Part shown: piece after piece, positions 36,875 through 45,027 of the stretch
Layout: each line of letters opens with the position of its first letter
Numbering within the stretch: position 1 is the first letter of the stretch
Assembly (NCBI GenBank): GCA_002702065.1
Contig: NZXX01000002.1
Span: forward strand, 930,001 to 994,000
Source: Anaerolineaceae bacterium
Lineage (GTDB): Bacteria; Chloroflexota; Anaerolineae; Aggregatilineales; Phototrophicaceae
DNA length: 64,000 bases
Direction of reading: 5' to 3'
Notes under the pieces: model-generated
Seen by the model: only the letters and a program-made list of their open reading frames with translations
Databases searched by the model: none
What the model was told of the DNA's origin: nothing
Made by a program: the position numbers and the translations under genes

Positions 36875-37327
36875 ATGAGTGATTACAAACCAAGCCCGGT
36901 CGGTTGGGTGGCCGAACAAGTGCAGCGGTACGAAGCCAGTGGCGGCACCGAAGCGCTAACCCTGCGGAATACCGATTACCCGGTCATCATCGTGACCAAT
37001 CGTGGCTGGAAGTCCGGGGCGGTTCGCAAGACGCCATTGATGCGGGTTGCGGATGGGGAGAACTATATTCTGGTGGGGTCCAATGGCGGTGCGCCGGACA
37101 ACCCGCTGTGGGTCAACAATCTAAGAGCGGAACCCAACGTCACGATTCAGGATAAAACCCAAGTCTACGAGATGCGTGTGCGCGAAGTCGTTGACCCATC
37201 TGAGCGAGCGCGCCTCTGGGCAATCGCGGTTGAGGCGTTTCCGCGTTACGCAAGCTACCTGGAGAATGCCGGGAAATCAGGGCGGCTGATCCCGGTCTTC
37301 CTTGCAGAACCGGTCAAGGCCACTTGA
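36875..37327 (+). CDS. Deazaflavin (F420)-dependent nitroreductase-family protein
   Basis: The 150-residue protein has the DDN/FDOR split-barrel pattern: VIIVTNRGWKSGAVRKTPLMRVADGENYILVGSNGGAPDNPLWVNNLRAEPNVTI, followed by a short helical end. These enzymes use coenzyme F420 and occur in actinobacteria and Chloroflexota. GGAAGG lies close before ATG. It is 207 bp behind lacI; the gap between them shows nothing I can assign. The physiological substrate is unknown. Confidence 0.9.
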   Translation: MSDYKPSPVGWVAEQVQRYEASGGTEALTLRNTDYPVIIVTNRGWKSGAVRKTPLMRVADGENYILVGSNGGAPDNPLWVNNLRAEPNVTIQDKTQVYEMRVREVVDPSERARLWAIAVEAFPRYASYLENAGKSGRLIPVFLAEPVKAT

Positions 37328-37365
37328 ACTGGATACGATCGCAAACACATACAGGTGAATGAATA

Positions 37366-38337
37366 ATGAAATACAAATTACTGGGCAACACAGGCGTTCG
37401 AGTATCTGAACTTTGTTTTGGGACGATGTCGTTTGGCGATACGGCTGACGAACAAACATCGGCGGCGATGTTTAACCGCTGTCGCGACGCCGGGATTAAT
37501 TTCTTCGATTGTGCCAACGTCTACGCGGGTGGTCGTTCGGAGGAAATTCTGGGTGATCTGATCGCGGACTGCCGTGACGAACTTGTCATTACCACCAAGG
37601 TTTTTGGCCCGACATCGGACGACATCAATGCGCGGGGCGCATCCCGGCGGCATATACAACGCGCCGTCGAGGCCAGCCTGCGCCGGCTCAAAACGGATTA
37701 CGTTGACGTCTATTTCCTGCACAAGTTTGACGAAGATACCCCCATCGAAGAAACGCTGCACGTCCTCGATGACCTGGTGAAGGCCGGGAAAATTCTGTAT
37801 CCCGCGGCCAGTAACTTTGCGGCGTGGCAGGTGGCCAAAGCGCTTGGCATATCTGCGAAAGAAGGGTTGGCCCGGTTTGAATGTCTTCAACCGATGTACA
37901 ACCTGGTCAAGCGGCAGGCTGAAGTCGAGATTTTGCCGCTGGCGAAATCGGAAAACATCGGCGTCATCCCGTACAGCCCGCTGGGTGGCGGCTTGCTCAC
38001 CGGGAAGTATGGCACCAATAAGCGTCCGGATTCCGGGCGGTTGGTGGAAAGCAAAAACTATATCACGCGCTATGGCGTGGATGTCTATTACGAGGTGGCG
38101 GAGCAGTTCACCCGATTTGCCCAAGACCGCAATTGGGAACCCGCCAGCCTGGCCGTTGCGTGGGTCGGCAGTCATCCGGCAGTAACAGCCCCTATCATCG
38201 GCGCACGCAATCTGGACCAGCTAGAGAGTTCACTCAAGTCGCTGGAGATTGACATGACACCTGCGTTACGTGCGGAAGTGTCCGCATTGTCGCCAGCGCC
38301 GCCACCCGCAACCGACCGGCTCGAAGAACAACAATGA
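37366..38337 (+). CDS. Aldo-keto reductase
   Basis: A 323-residue (beta/alpha)8 NADPH-dependent oxidoreductase. The catalytic tetrad is visible: Asp and Tyr in NFFDCANVYAGGRSEEILG, Lys in VITTKVFG, His in VYFLHKFDED. It resembles the YajO/GSP69-like AKR11-13 groups acting on aldehydes or sugars. It follows the F420-type gene by 38 bp and may be cotranscribed. The C-terminus is Pro/Ala-rich. Substrate unknown. Confidence 0.92.
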   Translation: MKYKLLGNTGVRVSELCFGTMSFGDTADEQTSAAMFNRCRDAGINFFDCANVYAGGRSEEILGDLIADCRDELVITTKVFGPTSDDINARGASRRHIQRAVEASLRRLKTDYVDVYFLHKFDEDTPIEETLHVLDDLVKAGKILYPAASNFAAWQVAKALGISAKEGLARFECLQPMYNLVKRQAEVEILPLAKSENIGVIPYSPLGGGLLTGKYGTNKRPDSGRLVESKNYITRYGVDVYYEVAEQFTRFAQDRNWEPASLAVAWVGSHPAVTAPIIGARNLDQLESSLKSLEIDMTPALRAEVSALSPAPPPATDRLEEQQ

Positions 38338-38533
38338 TCGGGCAGCGCCGTTGCATGCGGTAACTCACCAGAGCGTCACAGGTTAGGCATTACAGACCTT
38401 ATCTGTACTGGCTTCACGCGCTTGCTGCTGGCGACAGGCCGTCAACAATCTGACCGCAGAACCGGAGCAGGTTGTTCGTTGGTACGTCGCCAGCACCGCA
38501 ACCCATTCGCCTAAAATCAAACAGGAGGCAAAG

Positions 38534-38845
38534 ATGACACTCGTCGAGCATCAAGTGAAAGGCATCAGCCGAAATCTGCTGGACACGGATCTGCCGGGCG
38601 AACCTCTGCATATCCACATATCGGAGGTTGCTGCCGGGTCACGTGCTCATCCGCCGCACCAGCATGGCGGTTACGAGGCCTTTTACATGATTGAGGGTGA
38701 AGGCGTGCTGGAAATTGGTGACGAGACCCATGTCTTGACCGCCAACGAATCAGCCATATTTGACCCGCAAAAACTGCACGGACTCCGCAACGACAGTGAC
38801 CAGCCGATGCGCTATATGGTCATTATTTTTCGAGACAACGGCTGA
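38534..38845 (+). CDS. Small cupin protein
   Basis: The 103-residue protein is one cupin barrel: motif 1 HPPHQHGGYEAFYMIEGEG (histidines for a metal plus Glu) and motif 2 around ESAIFDPQKLHGLRN (single His). AGGAGG precedes the ATG. Single-domain cupins like this act as isomerases, dioxygenases or sugar/metal-binding proteins; no specific role can be given. It is 52 bp before the next gene and both appear to be in one transcription unit. Confidence 0.85.
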   Translation: MTLVEHQVKGISRNLLDTDLPGEPLHIHISEVAAGSRAHPPHQHGGYEAFYMIEGEGVLEIGDETHVLTANESAIFDPQKLHGLRNDSDQPMRYMVIIFRDNG

Positions 38846-38897
38846 TGTTTGCTCGCGCCGGTTGCCGGGACAGCGCAGCGCATATCGAGGAACGACA

Positions 38898-39755
38898 ATG
38901 ACAGAAGCAGGCTTGCGGTTTGTGCGCGGGGAGGACGATTCGTTTACCTTTGATACAGGCGTCCTCAAGGGGGTTTTGCGTCAGGGGGGCCGGTCGGCGG
39001 GACTTGTCCCGGTCACGTATACAGCGGACGGCTCCGCGATCGCGAGCGGCGAAGGTCTCTTTAATCACTACCGTGTCTTTACGCGTGGCAAGCGTTACGG
39101 TTATGGGGCACGCCGCTGGCCCAGCACGGCCCAGCTTCACGACAATGGCAGCGTTGAAATCATCTGGCCGGTCACACCTGAACGGCCCTTTGAGCTGCGC
39201 GGGGTGTACAGGTGGGTAACGCCGAATACGATTGATGTGGTCACGGTCGTCCGTGCCGAGGCCGCGCTTCCGGTCTTTGAAGTCTTTCTGGCGTCTTACT
39301 ATCAAGCGCCGTTCATTGATTCGCAGGTATGGGCCGCGCGCGATCCACGTGGGGGCGGTGGTGAGGGCTTTGTCAAAGCCGATGAGGAGCTCGGTCTGTG
39401 GCAGGCTTTCCCGCGCGACGGGCAGGCGGCGTCCATCATTACGGATGGTCGTTGGGACCTGGAACCGCACCCGCTGGATTGGACCATGATGCCTAATTAC
39501 GCCCTGCCACTGGCGATCCGCCGCGATCCGCAAACAGCACTTACGGTCATCGTCATGGCCCGCCCGGAGGATTGTTTTGGGGTGTTCACGCCCTACGGTG
39601 AAGAACCCCACTACTCCAATTACCTGTCATTATTCGGTCGTGATATCGCCGCTGGGGAGAGCGCGAGTGCACATGCCCGGCTGGTGGTGGTAGCCAACCC
39701 CACAGATGAGGCGATTCTGGGTATGGCGCGGGATTACTTGAACAGCCCTGATTAG
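38898..39755 (+). CDS. Uncharacterised protein, possibly beta-sandwich of the mutarotase type
   Basis: The 285-residue protein starts at ATG 38898 behind GAGG. It has no signal peptide. The sequence is rich in beta-strand character with many aromatic residues (FNHYRVFTRGKRYGYGARRWPS, FELRGVYRWVTPNTIDVVTVV, APFIDSQVWAARDPRGGGGEG, CFGVFTPYGEEPHYSNYLSLFGRDI), reminiscent of galactose-mutarotase-like or carbohydrate-binding folds. I do not recognise a defined family. Its position between a cupin and a glycoside hydrolase suggests sugar-related work. Confidence 0.7.
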   Translation: MTEAGLRFVRGEDDSFTFDTGVLKGVLRQGGRSAGLVPVTYTADGSAIASGEGLFNHYRVFTRGKRYGYGARRWPSTAQLHDNGSVEIIWPVTPERPFELRGVYRWVTPNTIDVVTVVRAEAALPVFEVFLASYYQAPFIDSQVWAARDPRGGGGEGFVKADEELGLWQAFPRDGQAASIITDGRWDLEPHPLDWTMMPNYALPLAIRRDPQTALTVIVMARPEDCFGVFTPYGEEPHYSNYLSLFGRDIAAGESASAHARLVVVANPTDEAILGMARDYLNSPD

Positions 39756-39824
39756 CGGCCTTCGGTCAGCTGCCAGTAAATCAAAAATGATGGATTTATC
39801 CTGATTAAAAATTAAAGAGGAAGC

Positions 39825-41354
39825 ATGAAGGTTATTACGCAAGATGCTCGGCATGTGCCTCATTATGGTGTCTTTGATCTGTCATACGCGGCTGACCCAG
39901 TAGACCGGCATCCGATATTCGAGACAACCTTTGAAGTGACATTCACACGCCCGGATGGTTCGACCGTTACTGCCGAAGGCTTCTATGATGGCGCACGTAC
40001 CTACAAGGCGCGTGCTTATGCCGACGTACTTGGCGAATGGCAGTGGAACACCGCGTCTAACGTGCCAGACTTAAACGATCAGGCCGGACGTTTCACGGTG
40101 GTGACGTCGCCCCTCAAAGGTCAATTGAAACTGCATCCCGCTGACCCGTATCAATTTGCCTACGACAACGGCGACTGGTTTTTGCACATTGGCGATACGG
40201 GCTATCGCTACGTGGCCGATACGGAACCTGAGTGGCGGGCGTATATTGATCAGGCGGAGGCAGCGGGTTTTACAAAAATCCGAACGTGGTTCTGCCGGGG
40301 GCGAAACGATGTGCAAGCCCTTTTTAATCCAGAGCGCACATCGCTCAATCTGCCCTACTGGCAAGAGATTGATCGCCGCATGCGCTATGCGCTGAATAAA
40401 CACCCTGACATCATGTTCAAGCTCATTCCCTACGGCGAAGACACGGCTGAACTGCTGCGCTATGAAACCGATGAGCTGTCGCGCTGGATTGCCCGCTACG
40501 CCCAGGCCCGGTTTTCCGCATTTCCCAATGTGCACTGGTGCGTGTCCAATGATCGTGAAATTGTCCCGGATGGCGCAGAGTTATCGGGCCGCAAAGTGCA
40601 CGCAGCCACGATTAACCGGATTGCCGAAGATATGGCGGCACGCGAACCCTGGGGGACGTTGCTGACCAATCATCAATGCCGGTGGAGTGGATACGCGTTT
40701 TGCGATGCTCAATGGTCGGATATGGCTACGCTGGAGGACCTTGATCAGGTACATGGGCAGCTGCTTCTCGAATACCGGGCCAAAGTGCGCACGCCGGTGA
40801 TCAACGATGAAGACCGCTACGAACATTACCGTCCACCAGCACATCCGCGCTATTTTTTCCGCCGGCTGATGTGGGCCAGCCTGCTTTCGGGTGGGCACGC
40901 CACCTACTGCGGGACCAGGACGTTTGAAGCGTATGACGGCAAGCTGCAGGGCATACAGGGCTATTACGATGCGGTTCATTCCGGCAAGCTGACAGGCGCG
41001 CAGGATTTTCAAAACCTGCACGTATTTTTCAACGACTCCGGGCTTACGCTGGTTGGGTTCGAGCCTGATGACGCCTTTGTAGGGAATCGACCGGCTTATC
41101 GAAAATGTGCGCGCATCCACGACACCGCGATCATCTATCTTGCGAACCCGGATGGGGATGAGCCTGAGAATGATGACGTCAGTGAACGCGTTGCCGATGT
41201 GACGATCCATGTCGATGGCAATTTTGTCGCCCGGTGGTTTGACCCCCGAACCGGGCTGTGGGGTGGCGCATCGGAATTATCAGCCGGTATGCAAACGCTG
41301 ATTGCACCCGATGGTGGCGACTGGGTGCTGTTGTTGCGACGCAAAACGGTTTGA
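39825..41354 (+). CDS. DUF5060/DUF4038 glycoside hydrolase (GH140-like)
   Basis: The 509-residue protein has an N-terminal DUF5060 Ig-like domain (FETTFEVTFTRPDGSTVTAEGFYDG, GEWQWNTASN), a TIM barrel with the DUF4038 pattern (WFLHIGDTGYRYV, AEAAGFTKIRTWFC, NVHWCVSNDRE, VINDEDRYEHY) and a C-terminal beta domain. Related enzymes include apiosidases of GH140. Acid candidates are Asp/Glu in NDRE and NDEDRYE. No signal peptide is seen, so it should act on imported oligosaccharides. AAAGAGGAAGC precedes the ATG. It ends the plus-strand carbohydrate block. Confidence 0.83.
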   Translation: MKVITQDARHVPHYGVFDLSYAADPVDRHPIFETTFEVTFTRPDGSTVTAEGFYDGARTYKARAYADVLGEWQWNTASNVPDLNDQAGRFTVVTSPLKGQLKLHPADPYQFAYDNGDWFLHIGDTGYRYVADTEPEWRAYIDQAEAAGFTKIRTWFCRGRNDVQALFNPERTSLNLPYWQEIDRRMRYALNKHPDIMFKLIPYGEDTAELLRYETDELSRWIARYAQARFSAFPNVHWCVSNDREIVPDGAELSGRKVHAATINRIAEDMAAREPWGTLLTNHQCRWSGYAFCDAQWSDMATLEDLDQVHGQLLLEYRAKVRTPVINDEDRYEHYRPPAHPRYFFRRLMWASLLSGGHATYCGTRTFEAYDGKLQGIQGYYDAVHSGKLTGAQDFQNLHVFFNDSGLTLVGFEPDDAFVGNRPAYRKCARIHDTAIIYLANPDGDEPENDDVSERVADVTIHVDGNFVARWFDPRTGLWGGASELSAGMQTLIAPDGGDWVLLLRRKTV

Positions 41355-41458
41355 GAGGAGAGCTCAGTTTTCAAGCAGGATACCCAGAACACTTTCTGAA
41401 TGTCCTGGGTTACTGAGTGAGCGTTTGTAAGTATTGGCCCGGGCAGATGCTGCGCTTC

Positions 41459-42382
41459 CTACTGCACCAACGTGTTCTTCTGGTTGGGTTCGCCCTCGCC
41501 ACTGTTGATCAAGTTGAACAGGCTGCGGTTGATGTAAAACCCCCAGGCGTCTGAACACTTCTCGTAGCATTCCAGGGCAGGAGCCAAGCCAACATGCGTG
41601 AATTGAAGTTTGGTTCTGTCGCCGGCAGGGATGATCTCAAAGATAATATCTGTGCCTTCCCATTCCGCTTCATCTTGAACAAAGCTGATGTGACTTTCCA
41701 AAACGTGCCACACCACCTTTTTACCGGGTACAAATTCCGTGATCTGCTGGATGCTGTGGTGAAGGTCGGGGGCGTGGAACGTAAACTCAGCGCCGAGTTT
41801 GTCTGTGTGCCCCTCAAGGTCTTCTGACCACCAGCCACGCACGTTATTCACGGCAGCGAAGACGTCTTCAGCGGATTGATTGACCGTAAATGAAGTGGTG
41901 TAATGCTGCTCGCTCATCTGGCGGGCCTGATTTACAACTTCTTCAATGGGATTAGGTTGCCCCTTGCCGGTGGTAATGAGATCGCGCAAACTCCGGCTGA
42001 TATATGATCCCCACGCGTTTGAGCACACATCATAGCACTCATATTCCGGCACGAGACCCACATGTGTAAACCGCACTTCAGTTTGGTTGCCGCTCCTGGC
42101 AATTTCAAAAACGACATCGGTGCCGACCCACTCGGACTTGTCTTTGGTGAAGTTGAAATAGTTATCCAGAACGTGCCACACGACTTTCTGACCTGGTACG
42201 AACTCCGTGATTGTAAAGGTGGCCCGGTGAACATCTTGATAGCGGTAGTGAAACTCCCCTCCGAGACGGTCAGTATGGCCTTCAACCACTTGGGACCACC
42301 AGCCACGCACATTGTTAATAGCGCTGAAGACTTCTTCTGGCGATTGATCAACGGTGAAGGTCGTCTGATAGCTTAGATTCAT
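41459..42382 (-). CDS. Tandem SRPBCC (AHSA1/START-like) protein
   Basis: The 307 residues consist of two homologous SRPBCC units, about 1-145 and 157-302. Paired blocks are visible: VRGWWSQVVEGHTDRLGGEF versus VRGWWSEDLEGHTDKLGAEF, ITEFVPGQKVVWHVL versus ITEFVPGKKVVWHVL, and FTHVGLVPEYECYDVCSNAWGSYI versus FTHVGLAPALECYEKCSDAWGFYI. Single-domain relatives are about 145 residues. The fold makes a hydrophobic pocket; ligand unknown. The spacing between the Cys residues is conserved in both units. CAGGAGCGGAAC precedes the ATG. It is divergent from an AraC gene, 134 bp away. Confidence 0.9.
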   Translation of the reverse strand: MNLSYQTTFTVDQSPEEVFSAINNVRGWWSQVVEGHTDRLGGEFHYRYQDVHRATFTITEFVPGQKVVWHVLDNYFNFTKDKSEWVGTDVVFEIARSGNQTEVRFTHVGLVPEYECYDVCSNAWGSYISRSLRDLITTGKGQPNPIEEVVNQARQMSEQHYTTSFTVNQSAEDVFAAVNNVRGWWSEDLEGHTDKLGAEFTFHAPDLHHSIQQITEFVPGKKVVWHVLESHISFVQDEAEWEGTDIIFEIIPAGDRTKLQFTHVGLAPALECYEKCSDAWGFYINRSLFNLINSGEGEPNQKNTLVQ

Positions 42383-42412
42383 GTTCCGCTCCTGTTGCTA
42401 TATACACTATTT

Positions 42413-42433
42413 TGATACACTTGTTCTGTATCA
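42413..42433. promoter_or_regulatory. Inverted repeat in the SRPBCC/AraC divergent region
   Basis: TGATACA and TGTATCA are perfect 7-bp arms with a 7-bp spacer. It lies between the two starts and may be the operator of the AraC-type protein or of another regulator. Confidence 0.5.
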
Positions 42434-42516
42434 GTTGTATTGTATGTTTGTTCATCGAGACAATCTATGACACCGTGTCTTCAATTTATGTCTGATTGTC
42501 CAGATTGGAGCCAGGT

Positions 42517-43431
42517 ATGAATGTGCTGACGGATGTACTGAATACCCTTGAATTGCGCGGATGGCTGTCTTCTCGCCGGGAGCTGGTAACGCCGTGGCGC
42601 TATGAGTTTGCAGCCAGCAACGACAGCATGTTCCACGTTCTAATCTCTGGTGTAGCTTACTTACAGGTGGAAGGCGAGGACAACCCAAGACGGGTTGACG
42701 ATGGGGATGTGCTGCTATTTCCAACGGGTCACGCGCACTCGCTTTATGATCACCCTACTTCACCACTCACTCGCCTGGTTCATCTGGACTACCATCCGCA
42801 GCGAAAACATCACGTCGTCTTTCATGAGGGTGAAGGACCAAAACCGCTGCTGCTCTGTGGCGCATTTCACTTTGCCTATCCCCATGATTTTCCACTGCTA
42901 CAACGCCTGCCCAGGCTTATCCATATTCCTGGATCAAAGGGACGCTTAGAGCAAGAATTTTCGGATCTTTTGCGTTTAATGGCCCGTGAATCGGCTTCTC
43001 AGCGTGCGGGCGTTGAAGTGATACTGAGACGTTTAACAGAAATGCTGTTTATTCAGATCGTCCGGCTCTGGATCGACCAACAGGAGGAAGCGCGTGAAGG
43101 TTGGATGGGTGCGCTACATGACCCATCTGTTAGTACCGCCTTAGGCTTGATTCATCAGTCACTCGAATATAGGTGGACTGTTCAGGAACTGGCAGATGCA
43201 GCAGCTTTATCCCGTTCTGCCTTCTCAGCCCGGTTTACGGAGCTGGTGGGCGAGCCGCCGATGACCTATCTCACCCGATGGCGGATGCTCAAGGCAGCGC
43301 GCTTGCTAAAAAATGAAGTCCGTATGGCAACTATTGCGGAACTTCTGGGCTATGAATCGGAAACCGCCTTTCGCAAGGCATTCAAGCGAGAGATGGGCAT
43401 CCCTCCGGCACAGTATCGCAAGCTTGGATAA
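42517..43431 (+). CDS. AraC-family regulator with cupin sensory domain
   Basis: The 304-residue protein has an N-terminal Cupin_6-type domain (LELRGWLSSRRELVTPWRYEF, FHVLISGVAYLQVEGEDNPRRVDDGDVLLFPTGHAHSLYDHP) and a C-terminal AraC DNA-binding domain (WTVQELADAAALSRSAFSARFTELVGEPPMTYLTRWRMLKAARLL, IAELLGYESETAFRKAFKREMGIPPAQYRK). ATG 42517 follows GGAGCCAGGT. It is divergent from the tandem SRPBCC gene and may control it. Confidence 0.92.
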   Translation: MNVLTDVLNTLELRGWLSSRRELVTPWRYEFAASNDSMFHVLISGVAYLQVEGEDNPRRVDDGDVLLFPTGHAHSLYDHPTSPLTRLVHLDYHPQRKHHVVFHEGEGPKPLLLCGAFHFAYPHDFPLLQRLPRLIHIPGSKGRLEQEFSDLLRLMARESASQRAGVEVILRRLTEMLFIQIVRLWIDQQEEAREGWMGALHDPSVSTALGLIHQSLEYRWTVQELADAAALSRSAFSARFTELVGEPPMTYLTRWRMLKAARLLKNEVRMATIAELLGYESETAFRKAFKREMGIPPAQYRKLG

Positions 43432-43574
43432 GCCTGACCAATGTGCCTGTCAAACTGCTGACTGCGGATTCTGTTAAGCGGCGCATTTGGGGTATATGCT
43501 GAGTATGGAACGCGGGCAAATGGCTGGCGCCAGGCAGCGTATCGTGCAACCGAAGCAACTTGCTCTATAAACGC

Positions 43575-43602
43575 AAACATCCAGCCACAGTGCTGGATGT
43601 TT
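43575..43602 (-). terminator. Hairpin terminator after tRNA-Ala (possibly bidirectional)
   Basis: AAACATCCAGC and GCTGGATGTTT form a perfect 11-bp stem around a 6-nt loop, 16 nt after the tRNA 3' end. The following minus-strand bases (GCGTTTAT) give only a short T-stretch. It could also stop transcripts of the convergent AraC gene. Confidence 0.7.
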
Positions 43603-43617
43603 CCTTTGAAGCAGGGT

Positions 43618-43693
43618 TGGTGGACCTGAAGGGATTCGAACCCTTGGCCTCTACAGTGCGATTGTAGCGCTCTCCCAGCTGAGCTACAGGCCC
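43618..43693 (-). tRNA. tRNA-Ala (anticodon CGC)
   Basis: The minus strand reads a 76-nt cloverleaf: acceptor GGGCCTG pairing with CAGGTCC, including the G3-U70 pair that marks alanine tRNAs; D arm with AGCTCAGCTGGGAGAGC; anticodon stem CTACA/TGTAG around a seven-base loop with CGC; T arm with GGTTCGAATCC; and an encoded CCA end at 43618. Confidence 0.97.
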
Positions 43694-43791
43694 GCTTGAT
43701 GCACGCATTGTATAGCCCGGCAGCGGTAATTGTCAAGAGATAGTTCACTTAACAGCCCGGAATATTCAAATCTTTATGAAAGTTATTAACG

Positions 43792-43820
43792 TTGCAGGTC
43801 ACCTGCCTCAATGTTATAAT
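43792..43820 (+). promoter_or_regulatory. Promoter of the succinate dehydrogenase operon
   Basis: TTGCAG and TATAAT are exactly 17 bp apart. The leader to the sdhC start is about 115 nt. Confidence 0.75.
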
Positions 43821-43940
43821 CCTCCTACATCAATTCATCTACTTAAGCCACTGACGAAAGTTCGTCCTCCAGAATTTTTAGCCAGCAGCTTAATTTCATG
43901 AATTTTCGACGTTTTCCCCTGTTCGAGGAGGCTGAATACT

Positions 43941-44954
43941 TTGACTGCACTGGTCATGACTGTCACCGAAACCCTGCGCTATCGGGGTGCCATTGGGCAA
44001 TGGAGCTGGGTGTTGCACCGTATCACAGGACTGGGGGTTGTCCTGTTCTTGACGCTTCACGTCATTGATACGTCCTGGGCGGTGTTTTATCCCGAAAAAT
44101 ATGTTGAGGCCATCGCCACCTATCAGTCGCCCTTGTTTACCCTGGGCGAGTTCGGATTGATTGCCTGTGTAATTTACCATGCGATCAACGGTTTACGGAT
44201 CGCGCTGCTGGATAACCGGCCCCACCTGTGGCAATATCAGCAGCGTGCGGCTTACATCGTGCTGGCGATTACAGGCATTATCCTCATCCCCGTGTTTATT
44301 CTCATGTTCAGCCATGTGCTGGAGTTCTACAACAGCGGCGAACCATTCCTGCCGTTGGCGGATGTGCTGGCCGGGCAAGTGCCGTTTATTGGCGGTTTTG
44401 CGGCTGCGGCCATCGCGGCGCTGCTGTATTCCGTTATTCATGGTGTCATCGCCGGGGATACGGAGAGCAAAGCCGTTGGCAGACATTCCGGCAGTAGTGT
44501 CGAACGCTTCTGGTGGTCATTTATGCGCATCAGCGGCCTGCTGATCGTACCGCTGGTGTTTGGCCATCTGGCCATGATGCATATCCTGCAAGGTGTTTTC
44601 GATATTACGGCGCAGGGGCACACGGTCGTTGGTACCGGCGGCATTGTCAATCAATCCGGCACGGCGGTCGAATTTGTCGCCAATCGGTGGAACCTGCTGG
44701 TCGGCGGCGTCGCCATCTGGCGGATATATGATTTCCTGCTGCTGGCGCTGGTGGTGCTGCACGGGTTTAACGGCCTGCGTTATGTGCTGACCGACTATAC
44801 CATGAGCAGCCCGCTGCTGCGGCGCGCAAGCGTGTATCTGTGTGTGATCGCCGGTGTTACGCTGCTGGCGCTGGGCACGGGTGCGCTGTTGGGGACGATT
44901 GATCAGACCGCTATCGAAATGGCACAGGAAGCCGCTGCCAGTTTGCACCCATAA
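43941..44954 (+). CDS. sdhC: Succinate dehydrogenase membrane anchor, fused SdhC-SdhD
   Basis: The 337-residue protein has two three-helix units. The first (residues 10-165) carries YRGAIGQWSWVLHRITGLGVVLFLTLHVIDTS, the SdhC signature with likely heme/quinone-site His. The second (185-330) starts ERFWWSFMRISGLLIVPLVFGHLAMMH and ends in WRIYDFLLLALVVLHGFNGLRYVL, which looks like SdhD. SdhC and SdhD are normally separate (about 115-130 residues each). Between them is a hydrophilic loop and the helix AALLYSVIHGVIAG. The start is TTG 43941 with GGAGG 9 nt upstream. It anchors SdhAB and passes electrons to quinone. Confidence 0.88.
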   Translation: MTALVMTVTETLRYRGAIGQWSWVLHRITGLGVVLFLTLHVIDTSWAVFYPEKYVEAIATYQSPLFTLGEFGLIACVIYHAINGLRIALLDNRPHLWQYQQRAAYIVLAITGIILIPVFILMFSHVLEFYNSGEPFLPLADVLAGQVPFIGGFAAAAIAALLYSVIHGVIAGDTESKAVGRHSGSSVERFWWSFMRISGLLIVPLVFGHLAMMHILQGVFDITAQGHTVVGTGGIVNQSGTAVEFVANRWNLLVGGVAIWRIYDFLLLALVVLHGFNGLRYVLTDYTMSSPLLRRASVYLCVIAGVTLLALGTGALLGTIDQTAIEMAQEAAASLHP

Positions 44955-45027
44955 AACAACAATGGGCCGGGACAGGGTTGTCGTGCCCCGGCCACATATC
45001 ACTTTGAATTGAGGAGTAGTCGGTATT

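Noticed and set aside
41380-41412. Imperfect hairpin between the GH140-like and SRPBCC genes
   Set aside because: The ACCCAG/CTGGGT stem has a mismatch and no T-run on either side, so I do not call it a terminator.
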